Assembly: GCA_965116685.1 (NCBI GenBank) | Contig: OZ220707.1 | Location: 2,728,001 to 2,792,000, forward strand | Direction of reading: 5' to 3' | DNA: 64,000 bases | Source: Bin80 sp965116685 | GTDB lineage: Bacteria; Bacteroidota; Rhodothermia; Rhodothermales; Bin80 | Shown here: positions 39,351 to 49,867 of the stretch, piece by piece | Layout of the letters: every line of letters starts with the position of its first letter | Position numbering within the stretch: the first letter of the stretch is position 1 | Translations under genes and position numbers: made by a program | The notes under the pieces: model-generated | What the model was told of the DNA's origin: nothing | The model's database searches: none | The model's input: the letters and a program-made list of their open reading frames with translations, nothing else

Positions 39351-40967
39351 GTGGATTCGATTTTTGAAACTCCTCAGCGTTTTCGTCATCTTTTTAAGGA
39401 GCGTGGTGCAAAATCTTCAGAGAAGATGGCATTGCCACCGCCGGTACAAACGACTGCAGGCTTGGATCCTTATGATCAGCCTCTGTCCTTCCGCGAAGCC
39501 GCACACCTGTTTCGAAGAGCCACATTTGGAGGTAATGTCGAACAGGTCAGGGGAGCAACCGGGCAGTTGGCTTCCCAGACTACGAAACAGATCATTGAGG
39601 AAGGCTTGCAACGTTCCGCTCCCGACCCTCCTTCCTGGCATAAGGAGCGGCCGCCCTGGGGCGGAACGGAGGCCGAGAAGCAGGCTTATTTTGATAAGCA
39701 GTTTGGCTGGGCCTCAGAGTTGATGAGGACCTGGTTGACCAGGATGGTTACGGGAGGCCTTCGGGATCGAATGACGCTTTTCTGGCATGATCATTTTGCA
39801 ACGGAGCGCGATGCGTACTTCTATGCCATTATGTCCCATACGTATTTAAGCACACTTCACAAATATGCCTTGGGCAATTTCAGGGATTTTACCATTGCGG
39901 TAGGCATTGATCCCTCAATGCTAGACTATCTTGATGGCAGGCTGAGTACGAGGGAAAGTCCGAATGAAAATTATGCAAGAGAACTGCTAGAGCTCTTCAC
40001 GATGGGAGAGTTTGACCGGCACGGCAACCCCAATTATACCCAGAACGATATCGTCGAATTGTCACGTGCACTCACCGGCTATCAGGTGAATTACACGTAT
40101 TTCACGTCCCACTTGAAGCAGACCTTGAGGGATGCCGGAGAGAAAACCATCTTTGGCAGGACGGAAAAATTTGATTTTGGGGGTGCGCATACGGTACTTT
40201 TCGAAGAGCGTCCAACCCAAATCGCGTATTTCATGGCGCGTAAGTTGTATGCAGAGTTCGTGTACGTTACGCCCCATGAGGCGGTTGTCGAAGGGATTGC
40301 CCAGTGTTTTATTGATCACGATTTCGAAATTGCACCGGTTCTGGAAACCCTGTTTTCGAGTCAACATTTCTATTCAGAAGAGGTGATCGGGGCGCAGATC
40401 AAAAGCCCAACTGCTCTATTTGTCGGACTACTCAGAGCGTTCGGGCAAGGGGTTCCAGGGCATTCCGGCTGGGACAGAATCCGTTGGTGGATGGAACAGC
40501 AGTCACAGCGTTTGCTGGATCCTCCCAGTGTTGCCGGTTGGCCAGGGTATCGGACCTGGATTTCAACCACCTCACTGCCGCAGCGCTGGACACACCTGAG
40601 CCTGGCGCTGTGGCCAGGTCAATTTGGGTCTTTCAGGGTAAATGCGGTTACAGTTACCCGTAAGCTGGTAGACAGCAATGATCCACTGGCCGTATTCAAG
40701 GTACCCGTGATGCTGGCTGAATTTTTTCTGGCGGTACCGCTTGAAGATATTGTCATTGATGCTCCACCAGAGTTCGCTGGCGACCTGACGGTCCACCCAA
40801 TTCCGGAAGAAATGCAAAATGAGCCCGCTTACGTTTTGGATCTGACACGCATTTTTCTTCGCGGCTTCCCTTGGTACAGTTGGGATCTCAATCGGCAGGG
40901 AATTGCATACCAGACGATGGAGTATGTCCGGTGGTTAGTCGGATTGCCGGAGTATCAACTCATGTAA
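39351..40967 (+). CDS. DUF1800 domain protein
   Basis: A 538-residue protein of the DUF1800 family, which in Bacteroidota and Planctomycetota is nearly always followed by a DUF1501 protein, as here (4-bp spacing). Family features: AAHLFRRATFGGNVEQV near the N-terminus, RDRMTLFWHDHFATERDAY, NENYARELLELFTMG and PSVAGWPGY. No signal peptide is seen. The start is GTG at 39351; ATG 39426 is an alternative that would remove 25 residues. Function is unknown; a surface or periplasmic role with the Tat-exported partner is inferred. Confidence 0.85.
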   Translation: MDSIFETPQRFRHLFKERGAKSSEKMALPPPVQTTAGLDPYDQPLSFREAAHLFRRATFGGNVEQVRGATGQLASQTTKQIIEEGLQRSAPDPPSWHKERPPWGGTEAEKQAYFDKQFGWASELMRTWLTRMVTGGLRDRMTLFWHDHFATERDAYFYAIMSHTYLSTLHKYALGNFRDFTIAVGIDPSMLDYLDGRLSTRESPNENYARELLELFTMGEFDRHGNPNYTQNDIVELSRALTGYQVNYTYFTSHLKQTLRDAGEKTIFGRTEKFDFGGAHTVLFEERPTQIAYFMARKLYAEFVYVTPHEAVVEGIAQCFIDHDFEIAPVLETLFSSQHFYSEEVIGAQIKSPTALFVGLLRAFGQGVPGHSGWDRIRWWMEQQSQRLLDPPSVAGWPGYRTWISTTSLPQRWTHLSLALWPGQFGSFRVNAVTVTRKLVDSNDPLAVFKVPVMLAEFFLAVPLEDIVIDAPPEFAGDLTVHPIPEEMQNEPAYVLDLTRIFLRGFPWYSWDLNRQGIAYQTMEYVRWLVGLPEYQLM

Positions 40968-40971
40968 TGTT

Positions 40972-42609
40972 ATGAAATACAATGTGAGTGAACGGTTTGG
41001 GAGTTGTCTGGAGCATGGTTGTGCGCATACCGATGAACATAGCCAGTGGTCCCGGAGAGATTTTCTCAGCACACTGGGGCGTACCGCAGGTTCTGCAGTC
41101 GTCCTTGGCTCCACTGCGGTTCATGCGCTGGCGCATTCCTCTATTCTGAATACGCTTAGCCAGAATGATTCGGAAAGAATTCTAGTCTTGTTGCAGCTTA
41201 ATGGGGGCAATGATGGTCTGAACACAATCATTCCCGTAGAGGATGATCGTTACTTTAGAGCGCGACCAACGCTGGCGATTCCAAAGCGGGTTGCATTGCC
41301 ATTGACCTCCGAACTGGGATTCCACCCTGCAATGGCCGCGCTACGCAGGCTTTACGATGAGGGACAGATGTCCATTATCCAGGGAGTGGGGTATGAGGAT
41401 TCAAGTTTATCTCACTTTCAGGGTACAGATAACTGGATGTCAGCAGTGGGGGGAAGATCACTCGACACCTCTGGGTGGATTGGTCGGAAACTGGAATTCC
41501 AATTCCCTGACTTCGAGGCAAACCCGAGTGAATATCCCTTGGCGGTACAGGTTGGTGGCATTCCCTCCCGCTTATTTGATGGTCAGGCGCAATCGATGGG
41601 CATGACCATGGCCAATGTGGAGGTATTTCGGAGGCTCGTTCGTACGGGGGGACTGTTTGATGAGCGGGATACTCCCGACACTGCGTACGGCGATGAGATC
41701 AAATTCATGCGCCGCACAGCCAACAATGCATTTATCTACGGCAAGGCTGTCCAGGAAGCTGCTTCCAGAGGTACGAATTCCGTTTCGTACCCATCGCGTG
41801 AGCCGTATTATTTTTCCGAGAGACTTTCTACGGTTGCCCAGCTCATCAAGGGAAGTCTCCGTACCCGGGTATACCATGTCAGCATAGGTGGCTTTGATAC
41901 GCATGGTTCACAGGGTGGTGTTATTGGTCGACATGCAACACTGCTGCGGGCAATGTCCGAAACCGTCGATGCATTTCTGAGAGACTTAGGGGAGCTTAGG
42001 CAGGATGTCCTGGTCATGACATTCTCCGAATTTGGTCGCAGGGTGTACGAGAATGGCTCCGATGGAACGGACCATGGCACCTCTGCGCCGCTATTTCTAT
42101 TTGGTCCGGGGGCAAAAGGAGGCTTATTTGGGCAGTCGCCTTCGCTGGAACATCTGGACGAAAATGGGAACCTCAAGCACGGGATTGATTTCCGTGCAGT
42201 TTATGCTACCGTATTGCAACACTGGTTTGGGTTTGCAGAACCTGCCAGCTCACGTGTCCTGGGCCAATCATTTGATCTACTTGACGTCATTGCAAGTCCT
42301 GCGGGTCCGGTGTATACCAGCACGGAACGGTCGGATGAAATTCCCAGCACGCTGGCGCTGCATCAGAACTATCCAAACCCATTTAATCCAGCGACGGTCA
42401 TTGAGTATGAGCTCAATGAGAGCAGTTCGGTTACTCTCAGGGTGTTTGACGTAGCCGGCCGATTGGTGCGCACGCTGGTAGATCAACATCTGTCCGCCGG
42501 CAGACACACGGTCAGGTTCCATGCAAATGGCCTCCCGGGCGGGACCTATCTCTACCAGTTACGCGCGGGGCATCAGGTCACTTCACGAAGAATGGTGTTG
42601 TTACGGTAA
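40972..42609 (+). CDS. DUF1501 protein with Tat signal and T9SS sorting domain
   Basis: A 545-residue protein. The N-terminus has a twin-arginine signal (SRRDFLSTLG, arginines at about 28-29) and a hydrophobic alanine-rich core. The body is DUF1501, a sulfatase/phosphatase-superfamily-like fold (LVLLQLNGGNDGLNTIIP, GGFDTHGSQ, TFSEFGRRVYENGSDGTDHG), typical metal-site segments. The last 80 residues form a T9SS sorting domain (NYPNPFNPATVIEY, VFDVAGRLVRTL, GGTYLYQLRAG). Tat to the periplasm then T9SS to the surface is the inferred route. It follows DUF1800 by 4 bp. A diverged, truncated paralogue lies at 46 kb. Confidence 0.87.
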   Translation: MKYNVSERFGSCLEHGCAHTDEHSQWSRRDFLSTLGRTAGSAVVLGSTAVHALAHSSILNTLSQNDSERILVLLQLNGGNDGLNTIIPVEDDRYFRARPTLAIPKRVALPLTSELGFHPAMAALRRLYDEGQMSIIQGVGYEDSSLSHFQGTDNWMSAVGGRSLDTSGWIGRKLEFQFPDFEANPSEYPLAVQVGGIPSRLFDGQAQSMGMTMANVEVFRRLVRTGGLFDERDTPDTAYGDEIKFMRRTANNAFIYGKAVQEAASRGTNSVSYPSREPYYFSERLSTVAQLIKGSLRTRVYHVSIGGFDTHGSQGGVIGRHATLLRAMSETVDAFLRDLGELRQDVLVMTFSEFGRRVYENGSDGTDHGTSAPLFLFGPGAKGGLFGQSPSLEHLDENGNLKHGIDFRAVYATVLQHWFGFAEPASSRVLGQSFDLLDVIASPAGPVYTSTERSDEIPSTLALHQNYPNPFNPATVIEYELNESSSVTLRVFDVAGRLVRTLVDQHLSAGRHTVRFHANGLPGGTYLYQLRAGHQVTSRRMVLLR

Positions 42610-43345
42610 GAATTACGCCAGACGACAAGCCCTTGATACGTGCTGGCGTACGCAAAAAACCGCCCCGGCCTGCGGGGCAATTCTCGTTCGCTTTCGCGTT
42701 GCTCAATCACCCTCAAATCGCCCCCCGCTTGCACCGCATCCGCACCCTGATCCGGCATGTGTGCCCGCTCGCGCGCATACATGCCCGCGCATCGTGCCCG
42801 CGTTGCCCCAAAAAAATGGTACATTTACCCTAGGCATAAGTGGCACGGATCCTGCTGTTTTGTGTAACATTCGTGGTTTTTGCGCCTGTATTTGTATTGT
42901 TTTGGGATTGTAACAACCGTTTTTCTGCAAATTAAAACGGATTTGCGTTGAACATTCCGAAAAGTTATCCACGAAAAGACCCTATCTGCAGAATGTGTGG
43001 CCGTGTTGCGCACGCATCTTGCGCCTGGAATCCAGCTCGATGTCGAATCGTTGAACTAGGCGAAGCAGCTACCACGCACCTGTCATGTTGATTCCGGCGA
43101 ACGCAGCGCTATCCGAAGTCGAATAATTTTGGGGTCATGTAGCCGGAGTACGAGGAAATGGAGGCCGGAACGATCCAAGCCATGATTGACCTAACCCCGT
43201 TATGGGCCGCGGGCATGAGCAGCACCCGAACCGGTGCACGATGCGCAGTTCTATATCAGGCGCACAAGACTTACAAGTCGTACCATCCGTCCTACGTGGT
43301 GCCAAGCCCTTTCCCGGATTCGTTCACCGATCAAAGAGACCTGAC
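42610..43345. other. Gene-free stretch with a GC-rich hairpin
   Basis: 736 bp with several short open frames and no credible gene. A hairpin GCCCC...GGGGC (42662-42678) lies 50 bp after the DUF1501 stop; on the minus strand it is followed by a T run, so it could end transcription, though the plus-strand tail is only weakly T-rich. The first 20 bp after the stop repeat those after the DUF1501 pseudogene at 46967, so this is part of a duplicated segment. Confidence 0.45.
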
Positions 43346-45586
43346 ATGGAAATTTTGGATTTGAGTAACATAGATCGGCTCCGCTCTGTGCTTATGCGCT
43401 TCATTCTTATGTTCGTAGTGCTTCTCGGGACGGTCAACGGCGCTTCTGCGCAAACGCGTCCGCCTCTGACCATTCCACGTGTAGCGGGTCCCGTCACGCT
43501 GGATGGCATCAGCACCGAAGCTGCTTGGGATTCGGTTGTGCCTTGGATCCCGGTACAGTACGAGCCCAACAATGGCGCGCCGGCGACCGAACGAACCGAG
43601 TTCCTGGTGGCCTACGACGACGAGTATGTGTACTTCGCGCTACGCGCATTCGACAGCGACCCCGATGGGCTTCGTGCTAATACCCTGTACCGCGATCGCC
43701 TGAGTGGAGATGATCATTTTGAAATCCTGCTTGATACGTTTAACGATAGCGAGACGGCCCTGCTCTTTACAACGACTCCAGCCGGTATACGTAAGGATGC
43801 GGCCATTTCCAATGATGCAAGCGGAGGTGGGATCTTTACCGGCGGCTGGATAAACGGAGATTTCAACACGTACTGGGATGTAGCCACGACTATTAACCCC
43901 GAAGGGTGGTTCGCTGAAGTTCGTGTTCCGATCAGCAGCTTGCGGTTCCAAAATAAAGAGGGTGCCGTGGTAATGGGAATCGCACTCCAGCGCAAGGTTG
44001 CGCGCAAAACCGAACGTCTTGTGTTTCCCCCTGTACCGCCAGTAGCCGATTGGGCCTTTCTCAAACCCTCCCTGGCAAAAAAAATCGTGTTTGAGGGCAT
44101 CAAGTCTGAGCGGCCGCTTTACGTGACCGCCTACGGCCTGGGCGGTACTGAATCGCGGCCTAGCGCCGCCCAAGACGCGCGCACTAACTCGTGGAGGGGT
44201 GGGTTGGATCTCAAATACGGATTGACCAATAACGTGACGGCTGACTTGACATTCAATACCGATTTCGCCCAAGTGGAAGCAGATGATCAGCAGGTCAATC
44301 TGACGCGATTTTCTCTCTTCTATCCTGAGAAAAGACAGTTCTTTCAGGAGCGTTCTGGACTGTTCGACTTTCGCGTAGGAAGCCAAAGCCGACTCTTTCA
44401 CAGTCGACGCATCGGTCTGGATGAGGCTGGTCAGCCCGTGCGTATCTGGGGCGGCGGACGCATGGTGGGCCGCATCGGCGGATGGGATTTCGGGCTGCTG
44501 GGTCTGCAAACCGGCATCAGTGACATACGATCCTCAGAAAACTTCGGGGTCCTACGGTTACGCCGTCAAATGCGTGACGGACTAAGCCGCCTCGGTGGCA
44601 TGCTCACGAGCCGACTAGGACGGAACGGCAAATACAACTTAGCCTTTGGCCTCGATGGTATCGTTCATTTGAAAGGTGAAGACTTTCTGATCTATCAATG
44701 GTCGCAATCCATAGATCACGAAGCGCGAGATGTTGACATATTTGACGCTACGCGCATTGCCATATCTGCGGAACGGCGTAGGCGGCGGGGATGGGGCTAT
44801 AACTCGATCGCAGAGTGGGCCGGCTCCGCATACGACCCAGGCATAGGCTTCACGCAACGAATCGATTACTTCCTTGTGGACCATACGATGTCGTACACCT
44901 GGGTCAAGGGCTCCAACTCTCCCCTTATCTGGCACAGGCCCAGCTTGCGTGGATTTGCGTTTTTCAGCCCGTCCTTTGAGATCGAAACTGCCGAAATAGG
45001 TCCAGAGTGGGATTTCGTAGCAAAGAGCGGTGCGGGAGGCGGCTTAGAATTCAAGATCCAGTCGGAACTCCTGGAGGCGCCCTTTGTGCTGTCAGACCAG
45101 GTGCAGATTCCGGCCGGTCGATACAATTTTTTTCGTATAGGGGCAAAATACAATGTGTCACACACAAGACTCCTCCAAATACGTCCCCACATTCAAACCG
45201 GTGCATTTTACGATGGCTGGCAAGTGGCCGTGGGTGTCGCACCTATCTGGTATTTGTCGAAGCATCTTGAACTGTCGGGTTCCTACCAGTTGACGCGCAT
45301 TCGCTTTCCGTCGCGCAATGACGCGTTTCTGGCACACTTGGGTCGCCTTCGAATTGGCAGTGCATTGAATGCCAAGTTCAGCGCAAATGTCTTTATCCAA
45401 CTCAATAGCATTCAGCACGTAGTCAGTGGCAACATACGCGTGCGGTACAATTTCAGGGAAGGCAACGACCTGTGGGTAGTCTATAACCAGAACCTGAATA
45501 CGGATCGGGACCGAGTGTTGCCTCGCCTGCCGACGACAGAAGTGCGCACCGTGCTCGTCAAGTACACGCATACCTTCCATTATTGA
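43346..45586 (+). CDS. DUF5916 outer-membrane protein with CBM9-like domain
   Basis: A 746-residue protein with a signal peptide (FILMFVVLLGTVNGASAQ). Residues about 45-230 form a carbohydrate-binding-family-9-like domain (VTLDGISTEAAWDSV, FLVAYDDEYVYFALRAFD, DDHFEILLDTFND). The rest is the DUF5916 beta-barrel domain (LRFQNKEGAVVMGIALQRK, FYPEKRQFFQERSGLFDF, and a C-terminal strand ending in TEVRTVLVKYTHTFHY, aromatic-terminated as for outer-membrane barrels). Function is unknown; it is likely an outer-membrane protein. ATG 43346 is chosen over the earlier open frame; ATG 43394 is also possible. Its codon use looks more GC-rich than its neighbours. It is bounded by relics on both sides, consistent with an inserted block. 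Confidence 0.8.
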   Translation: MEILDLSNIDRLRSVLMRFILMFVVLLGTVNGASAQTRPPLTIPRVAGPVTLDGISTEAAWDSVVPWIPVQYEPNNGAPATERTEFLVAYDDEYVYFALRAFDSDPDGLRANTLYRDRLSGDDHFEILLDTFNDSETALLFTTTPAGIRKDAAISNDASGGGIFTGGWINGDFNTYWDVATTINPEGWFAEVRVPISSLRFQNKEGAVVMGIALQRKVARKTERLVFPPVPPVADWAFLKPSLAKKIVFEGIKSERPLYVTAYGLGGTESRPSAAQDARTNSWRGGLDLKYGLTNNVTADLTFNTDFAQVEADDQQVNLTRFSLFYPEKRQFFQERSGLFDFRVGSQSRLFHSRRIGLDEAGQPVRIWGGGRMVGRIGGWDFGLLGLQTGISDIRSSENFGVLRLRRQMRDGLSRLGGMLTSRLGRNGKYNLAFGLDGIVHLKGEDFLIYQWSQSIDHEARDVDIFDATRIAISAERRRRRGWGYNSIAEWAGSAYDPGIGFTQRIDYFLVDHTMSYTWVKGSNSPLIWHRPSLRGFAFFSPSFEIETAEIGPEWDFVAKSGAGGGLEFKIQSELLEAPFVLSDQVQIPAGRYNFFRIGAKYNVSHTRLLQIRPHIQTGAFYDGWQVAVGVAPIWYLSKHLELSGSYQLTRIRFPSRNDAFLAHLGRLRIGSALNAKFSANVFIQLNSIQHVVSGNIRVRYNFREGNDLWVVYNQNLNTDRDRVLPRLPTTEVRTVLVKYTHTFHY

Positions 45587-45766
45587 ATGCGGTACGACTA
45601 CGACAGGCTCGTTGTCGGAGGGGGATCTGGCAGGCTGACTACAGCAGGGGTGGTCGCGAGCCTTACATGCGGTACGAACAGATATGCCGTACAATATCGA
45701 AAGCTAGGCGGTGAAAAATGCTCGCGCCCGGCTGGCCGAATGCCCCCTTATGGCGTGATTTCGTAG
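45587..45766 (+). pseudogene. Truncated N-terminus of a FAD/NAD(P) disulfide oxidoreductase
   Basis: The ATG abuts the DUF5916 stop (TGAATG). The 59 codons read YDRLVVGGGSGRLTTAGVVASL and later RKLGGEKCS. Intact mercuric-reductase/dihydrolipoamide-dehydrogenase relatives have a VVIGGGSGGLTAA FAD-binding loop and LGGDC before the redox disulfide. Here the glycine loop is altered (SGRL), the disulfide partner is absent and a stop follows soon after. It is a fragment of a once larger gene. Confidence 0.6.
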
Positions 45767-46010
45767 GCCCCCACTAACGGTGCACCCTGCTCCTTATCGT
45801 CTGAAGTGCCGAAGGCGCAATTGCCTGCAATCACCTTCAGCCAGATTGTCGAGGGCAATTTGGTCGTGGCCTGTATTCTTCCCTCAAGGTTTATGACGAT
45901 CCAGTGTGTCTCGACTGCACCTTTCAGTGCACTGAGCCTCAGCTACATGGTGGTATCGAAGATTTTGCCCGAAACAAACATTTTATCCACGGGCTGCTAA
46001 GCACCAAATT

Positions 46011-46967
46011 CCCGTCACGCCTCTCCGCACCGTTGGCAATGCGGCGCATGAATTTAATCTCATTGCCGCACGCATTGCCAATGATGCGTTTACTTATGGC
46101 AAGGCCGTTCAGGAAGCTGCTTCCAGGGGTGCGAATACCGTTTCATGTCCACAGCTTGAGCCGTATTATTTTTCGGATAGACTTTCCACGGTTGCCCGGC
46201 TCATCAAAGGAGATCTCGGTGCCCAGGTGTACCATGTCAGTCTGGGCGGGTTTGACACGCACGGTTCACAGGGTGGGGTTTATGGCCGACATGCCACATT
46301 GCTGCGGGCAATGTCCGAAACCATCGATGTATTTCTGAGAGACTTGGGCGAACTCAGGCAGGATGTTCTGGTCATGACATTCTCTGAATTTGGTCGCAGA
46401 GTATACGAGAATGGCTCTGATGGAACAAATCATGGCACTGCTGCACCGCTATTTCTGTTTGGTCCAGGGGCAAAAGGAGGCTTATTTGGACAGTCTCCTT
46501 CGCTGAAGGATCTGGACGAACACGGGAATCTCAAGCATGGAATTGATTTCCGTGCAGTTTATGCTACCGTATTGCAAAACTGGTTCGGGTTTGGAGAATC
46601 TGCCAGCTCACAAGTCCTGGGGGAGTCATTTGATCTGCTTGATATCATTGCAAGTCCTGCTGATCCGGTGCGTACCAGTATGCAGCACACGGATGAAATT
46701 CCCGGCACGCTGGTGTTGCATCAGAATTATCCAAACCCGTTCAATCCGGCAACCGTCATTGAGTACGATCTCAATGAAAGTAGCTCGGCTACCCTCAGAG
46801 TGTTTGATGTGGCCGGTCGATTGGTGCGCACACTGGTAGACCAACATCTGCCTGTCGGCAGACACACCGTCAGGTTCCATGCAAATGGCCTCCCGGGCGG
46901 GACGTATCTCTATCAGTTACGCGCGGGACATCAGGTCACCTCGCGAAGAATGGTGTTGTTGCGGTAG
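46011..46967 (+). pseudogene. Truncated DUF1501 paralogue
   Basis: An open frame of about 319 codons aligns by eye with residues about 240-545 of the DUF1501 gene at 40972: NDAFTYGKAVQEAASRGANTV, YHVSLGGFDTHGSQGGVYGRHATLLRAMSET, TFSEFGRRVYENGSDGTNHG, and a nearly identical T9SS domain (YPNPFNPATVIEYDL, GGTYLYQLRAG). The N-terminal 240 residues with the Tat signal and first metal-site segment are missing, and there is no good start, so it cannot be exported normally. The translation from ATG 46227 alone would be 246 residues. It marks a duplication of the DUF1501 region, with the DUF5916 block between the copies. Confidence 0.75.
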
Positions 46968-47310
46968 GAATTACGCCAGACGATAAATCCCCCTGATGGC
47001 TAAGTCCAACCCGCTGCCCTAGTTGCTCTGGTGTAGTAGATGGGTTAGCTCTATTCATCTCAAGGAAACATTCGGAGACAGATCAACACCTGATCCGATG
47101 GATGATGCGGAAGTATCACTAGTTTGGAGGTCATTGGAGACGTTGTGGAGATGGTTGATGAGAATTGCCCGCCAAAATTCTGAATTTTTTGTGCACTGGG
47201 ATTTTCTTTATGGCTCATCTCTATTCGATTCCAAACGGCTTATGGTAAGAGACCTTATAGTAGGACTGTTCTGGTTGGTTGAGCTACCTTATCGTGCATT
47301 CAGCTATCTA
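46968..47310 (+). other. Short region cut by IS copy 1, possible ORF fragment
   Basis: An open frame from 47023 runs into the IS. Its pre-IS part (about 95 codons) has a tryptophan-rich segment and a hydrophobic stretch (VRDLIVGLFWLVELPYRAFSYL), so it could be the N-terminus of a membrane protein broken by the IS. No family is recognised and nothing on the far side of the IS continues it. The last 6 bp (TATCTA) are the target duplication. Confidence 0.25.
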
Positions 47311-49306
47311 GTGTCTGTCCAGAAAATGCCTGTGCTCCGGGTCTGTTCCGAGATATTGGGGTTCATTTTGGTTCAATCCGTTTGATTATTGGTGGGGCGG
47401 TCGTTTTTGAGACACTTGTTTGTGCTGGATTCTTCTGTATTACAGGTATTTCGTATCTACTGGACACACCTCTCGCATCCGCCCGTACGAGCCACTTGAT
47501 GTTCTTCCTCGGATAAGCGGGATGGCTACGCCGCGCGCCGCAATCGCTTGCGTTGTTTCTGGAGACGTCTGAGACGCTTTCGTTCCTGATCTCGCACTAG
47601 CGTCCCCAACCGGTGGATGTTCGCGGCCAATACCGAGGTTGCCACCACACGTTCGAAGCTTTCGCTGCTGGTCTCACGCACCAGTGACAAGCCTCGATGG
47701 TTGAGATGGTTCATGCAGGACTCTACTCCCGCATGCCCCTTCCGTGCGTTCTGGTAAGCCGGGTCATTCTGACGTGCTTGTTCCTCTTGGGTCCGCCCCC
47801 CTTTCTTCGGCATGGCCGTAACTTCCAGCTTTTCATCCAACTGCTTACGCACCTCAGGACTGTAAAACGCCCGGTCAAACGAGCAGGTCATGGAGATCCC
47901 TGGATACTGTGCCTCCAAGGTCTTCACCAGGGGAATCGCAATATCCTTGTCGGTTCCCTCCCAAAGAATCCCGTAGCCTAAAACAAATTGATCCTCATCT
48001 TCAATCACCGCGACCGGGACCCCCAACTCGCAGAGGATTCCTGCCTTGCCCTTGACGATCCATCGCGTGAACGGCTTGAAGATCGAATAGATTTTCTCGT
48101 GGGTAGGAATCTGCTCTCCTTCAAAGATGCGGCGCTGGATCTGATCGGAAAATCGCGCAATGTAGTCCAGATACAGACAGAGTTCCTGTTTTGCCTCAAA
48201 AATTTCCTGCAAAGTGGCTTGATCTGCATTGGAACGGGGGGCGGAACGGGCCAAAATCTCCTGCTCCAGTGCATTGATCTGCTCCAGAAGGTCAAGAGAT
48301 TTTTTGACCATCGCACGACTGCTGCGCAGATATCTGCGAACGTTCTTGAGTTTGTAGTTACGCCGCTGACCCTTCCGAGCTGCCCTATATTCCCGGTAGA
48401 CCTTATTGCTCAGACTTTTGTGTTACAGCCAACCATCCATCCCAAATGATTTGCCCATCTTCGCACTGACACGAATCAGACAACGTACCGAGTCCCAGAG
48501 CAACAGCAGATCGGTCGGAAAGCGAACATTGGTCTTCACCGGTTTCGAGTCGCACCGACATTTGAGCGTCTCGCCCTCGGGTTTGCCGACCATTCGGTGC
48601 CCAAGTTTGACCACCAAACAATTGACCTGCACCAGCAATTCGGGGGACAGTGCCGATACGTTATCATGAATGGCGGAACGAGTGTAGCGGGTCCGATCGT
48701 CCGCTCCATGCCCCAGCATCTGCCGCACAATATCCATATGGTTCGCCAAAGCGGTCAAAAGATCATAGTTGCAATGCAGCGCCTGCTTCAGGCCGGCCAA
48801 AACCAAGATATTCCACACGTCCATTCCGGGGCGCCCACAATTCTTACGGGTTCCCGGTTTATACCTCTCCAAAAGATCCATCAACTTCAATCGGGTCGGG
48901 AGGTCCAGAAAAATTTGTCGGAGCCCATACAGAAATACTTGAATCACATCCCGGCTTCTTGGATCAAGCTGGATCTCCTCCATGGAGATGCAATCCATTG
49001 ATAATTGAAAGTCATACGCTTTTCGCATCGCAAAAAAAAGTTGAAGATGAACGGCCCGGTTCCACTTATACTCCCATGATCCAGGCATGGATCGACAAAT
49101 CTGAAGAATAAATTCAGAGTAAAAACCGCCTTGGGATGCTTCCAGTACAGGTTTTTCAGGGATTGTGGATTTTCCTGAAAATCGCCCACCACCGAGGGGG
49201 CTTTAGAAACTCGTGGAGGAAAAATCTAGAGAATTACGCTAAAAAACGGCCGTAGGAGGCCTACAGGGCACATTTTAAGGATGTTCTGGTATTCCTGGAC
49301 AGACAC
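47311..49306 (-). mobile_element. ISNCY-type insertion sequence, copy 1 (inactive)
   Basis: 1996 bp, ends GTGTCTGTCCAG (left) and its near-complement CCTGGACAGACAC (right), flanked by TATCTA on both sides (47305-47310 and 49307-49312), the 6-bp target duplication. It is nearly identical to copy 2 over about 1.85 kb, but the final 130 bp at the right end differ much more. Its transposase has a premature stop. Confidence 0.88.
47526..49088 (-). pseudogene. ISNCY-type transposase broken by a nonsense codon
   Basis: Same protein as copy 2 but a CAA codon (Gln, in GWLQHQSLSNK of the intact copy) has become TAA at 48423-48425, cutting it after about 220 residues; the remainder is open from 48311 down to 47526. 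The first catalytic Asp segment (CDSKPVKTNV) is in the N-terminal part, the later Asp (SFDRAF) and Glu (GVESCMNHL) in the C-terminal part, so neither piece can be active alone. Confidence 0.85.
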
Positions 49307-49329
49307 TATCTAACCAACCAGTCGTGTTT

Positions 49330-49770
49330 CTGCAACGATTCGTTGCCTCGGAAGATTGCTTGCCTCAGGAATTCTTTCTGGTCCCTTTCAAGCAGCCAAT
49401 TCTGTGGGTCGGTCAGAAAGTCTTGGGCGGCAAGGAAGAATCCCCTTATTCCACAGGCCGGATCTACGATAACCTTACCTGGCTTTGGACATACATATTC
49501 TATCATAGCACGTATCAGGGCACGGGGCGTGAAATACTGTCAGTTCTAGACTTGGTATCGTCGGCATTTCGCTCTAACAACCCTTCACATCTGCCTCAAG
49601 AACCCCCAATCGGTACCGCCCACCATATCAATCAACCGGTAGAGCTTTGCCGGATCGGTGTTTTTGTTTTGGGCTTTGGTGAATATTTGACCCAACATAT
49701 CTTTCTGCTCGCCGAGCTTGCGGAGAAGCGCAATGTAATATGTTTCAAGGTTGCGCCTTGACGAGTAATG
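49330..49770 (-). pseudogene. Type I restriction methyltransferase (HsdM) relic
   Basis: Three frames hold pieces of HsdM in order: RRNLETYYIALLRKLGEQKDMLGQIFTKAQNK...LYRLIDMVGGTDW, then LLERNADDTKSRT and YFTPRALIRAMIEYVCPKPGKVIVDPACGIRGFFLAAQDFL (SAM motif DPACG kept as DPACGIRGF). At least two frameshifts separate them, the TRD-proximal part is absent, and the NPPF catalytic motif is missing. The relic ends about 25 bp before IS copy 1, so the IS may have cut it. No hsdR or hsdS remains. Confidence 0.8.
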
Positions 49771-49867
49771 AGTTTCAAGTACCGTACCGAATCCAGCACC
49801 ATCCAGAGGTAGCACTGTACCGAGATTGAGATGTTCTTGTTTAATCACGATGTGATAAGATGCAGTT

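Noticed and set aside
42662..42678. A strong terminator for the DUF1501 gene.
   Set aside because: The hairpin is good, but the T run lies on the minus-strand side, so it is kept only as a possible terminator within the intergenic entry.
43640..44509. 289-codon minus-strand frame opposite the DUF5916 gene.
   Set aside because: It is a shadow of the plus-strand gene; only the plus-strand frame has a signal peptide and family motifs.
49324..49761. 145-codon plus-strand frame in the HsdM relic.
   Set aside because: It is antisense to recognisable HsdM fragments and has no features of its own.
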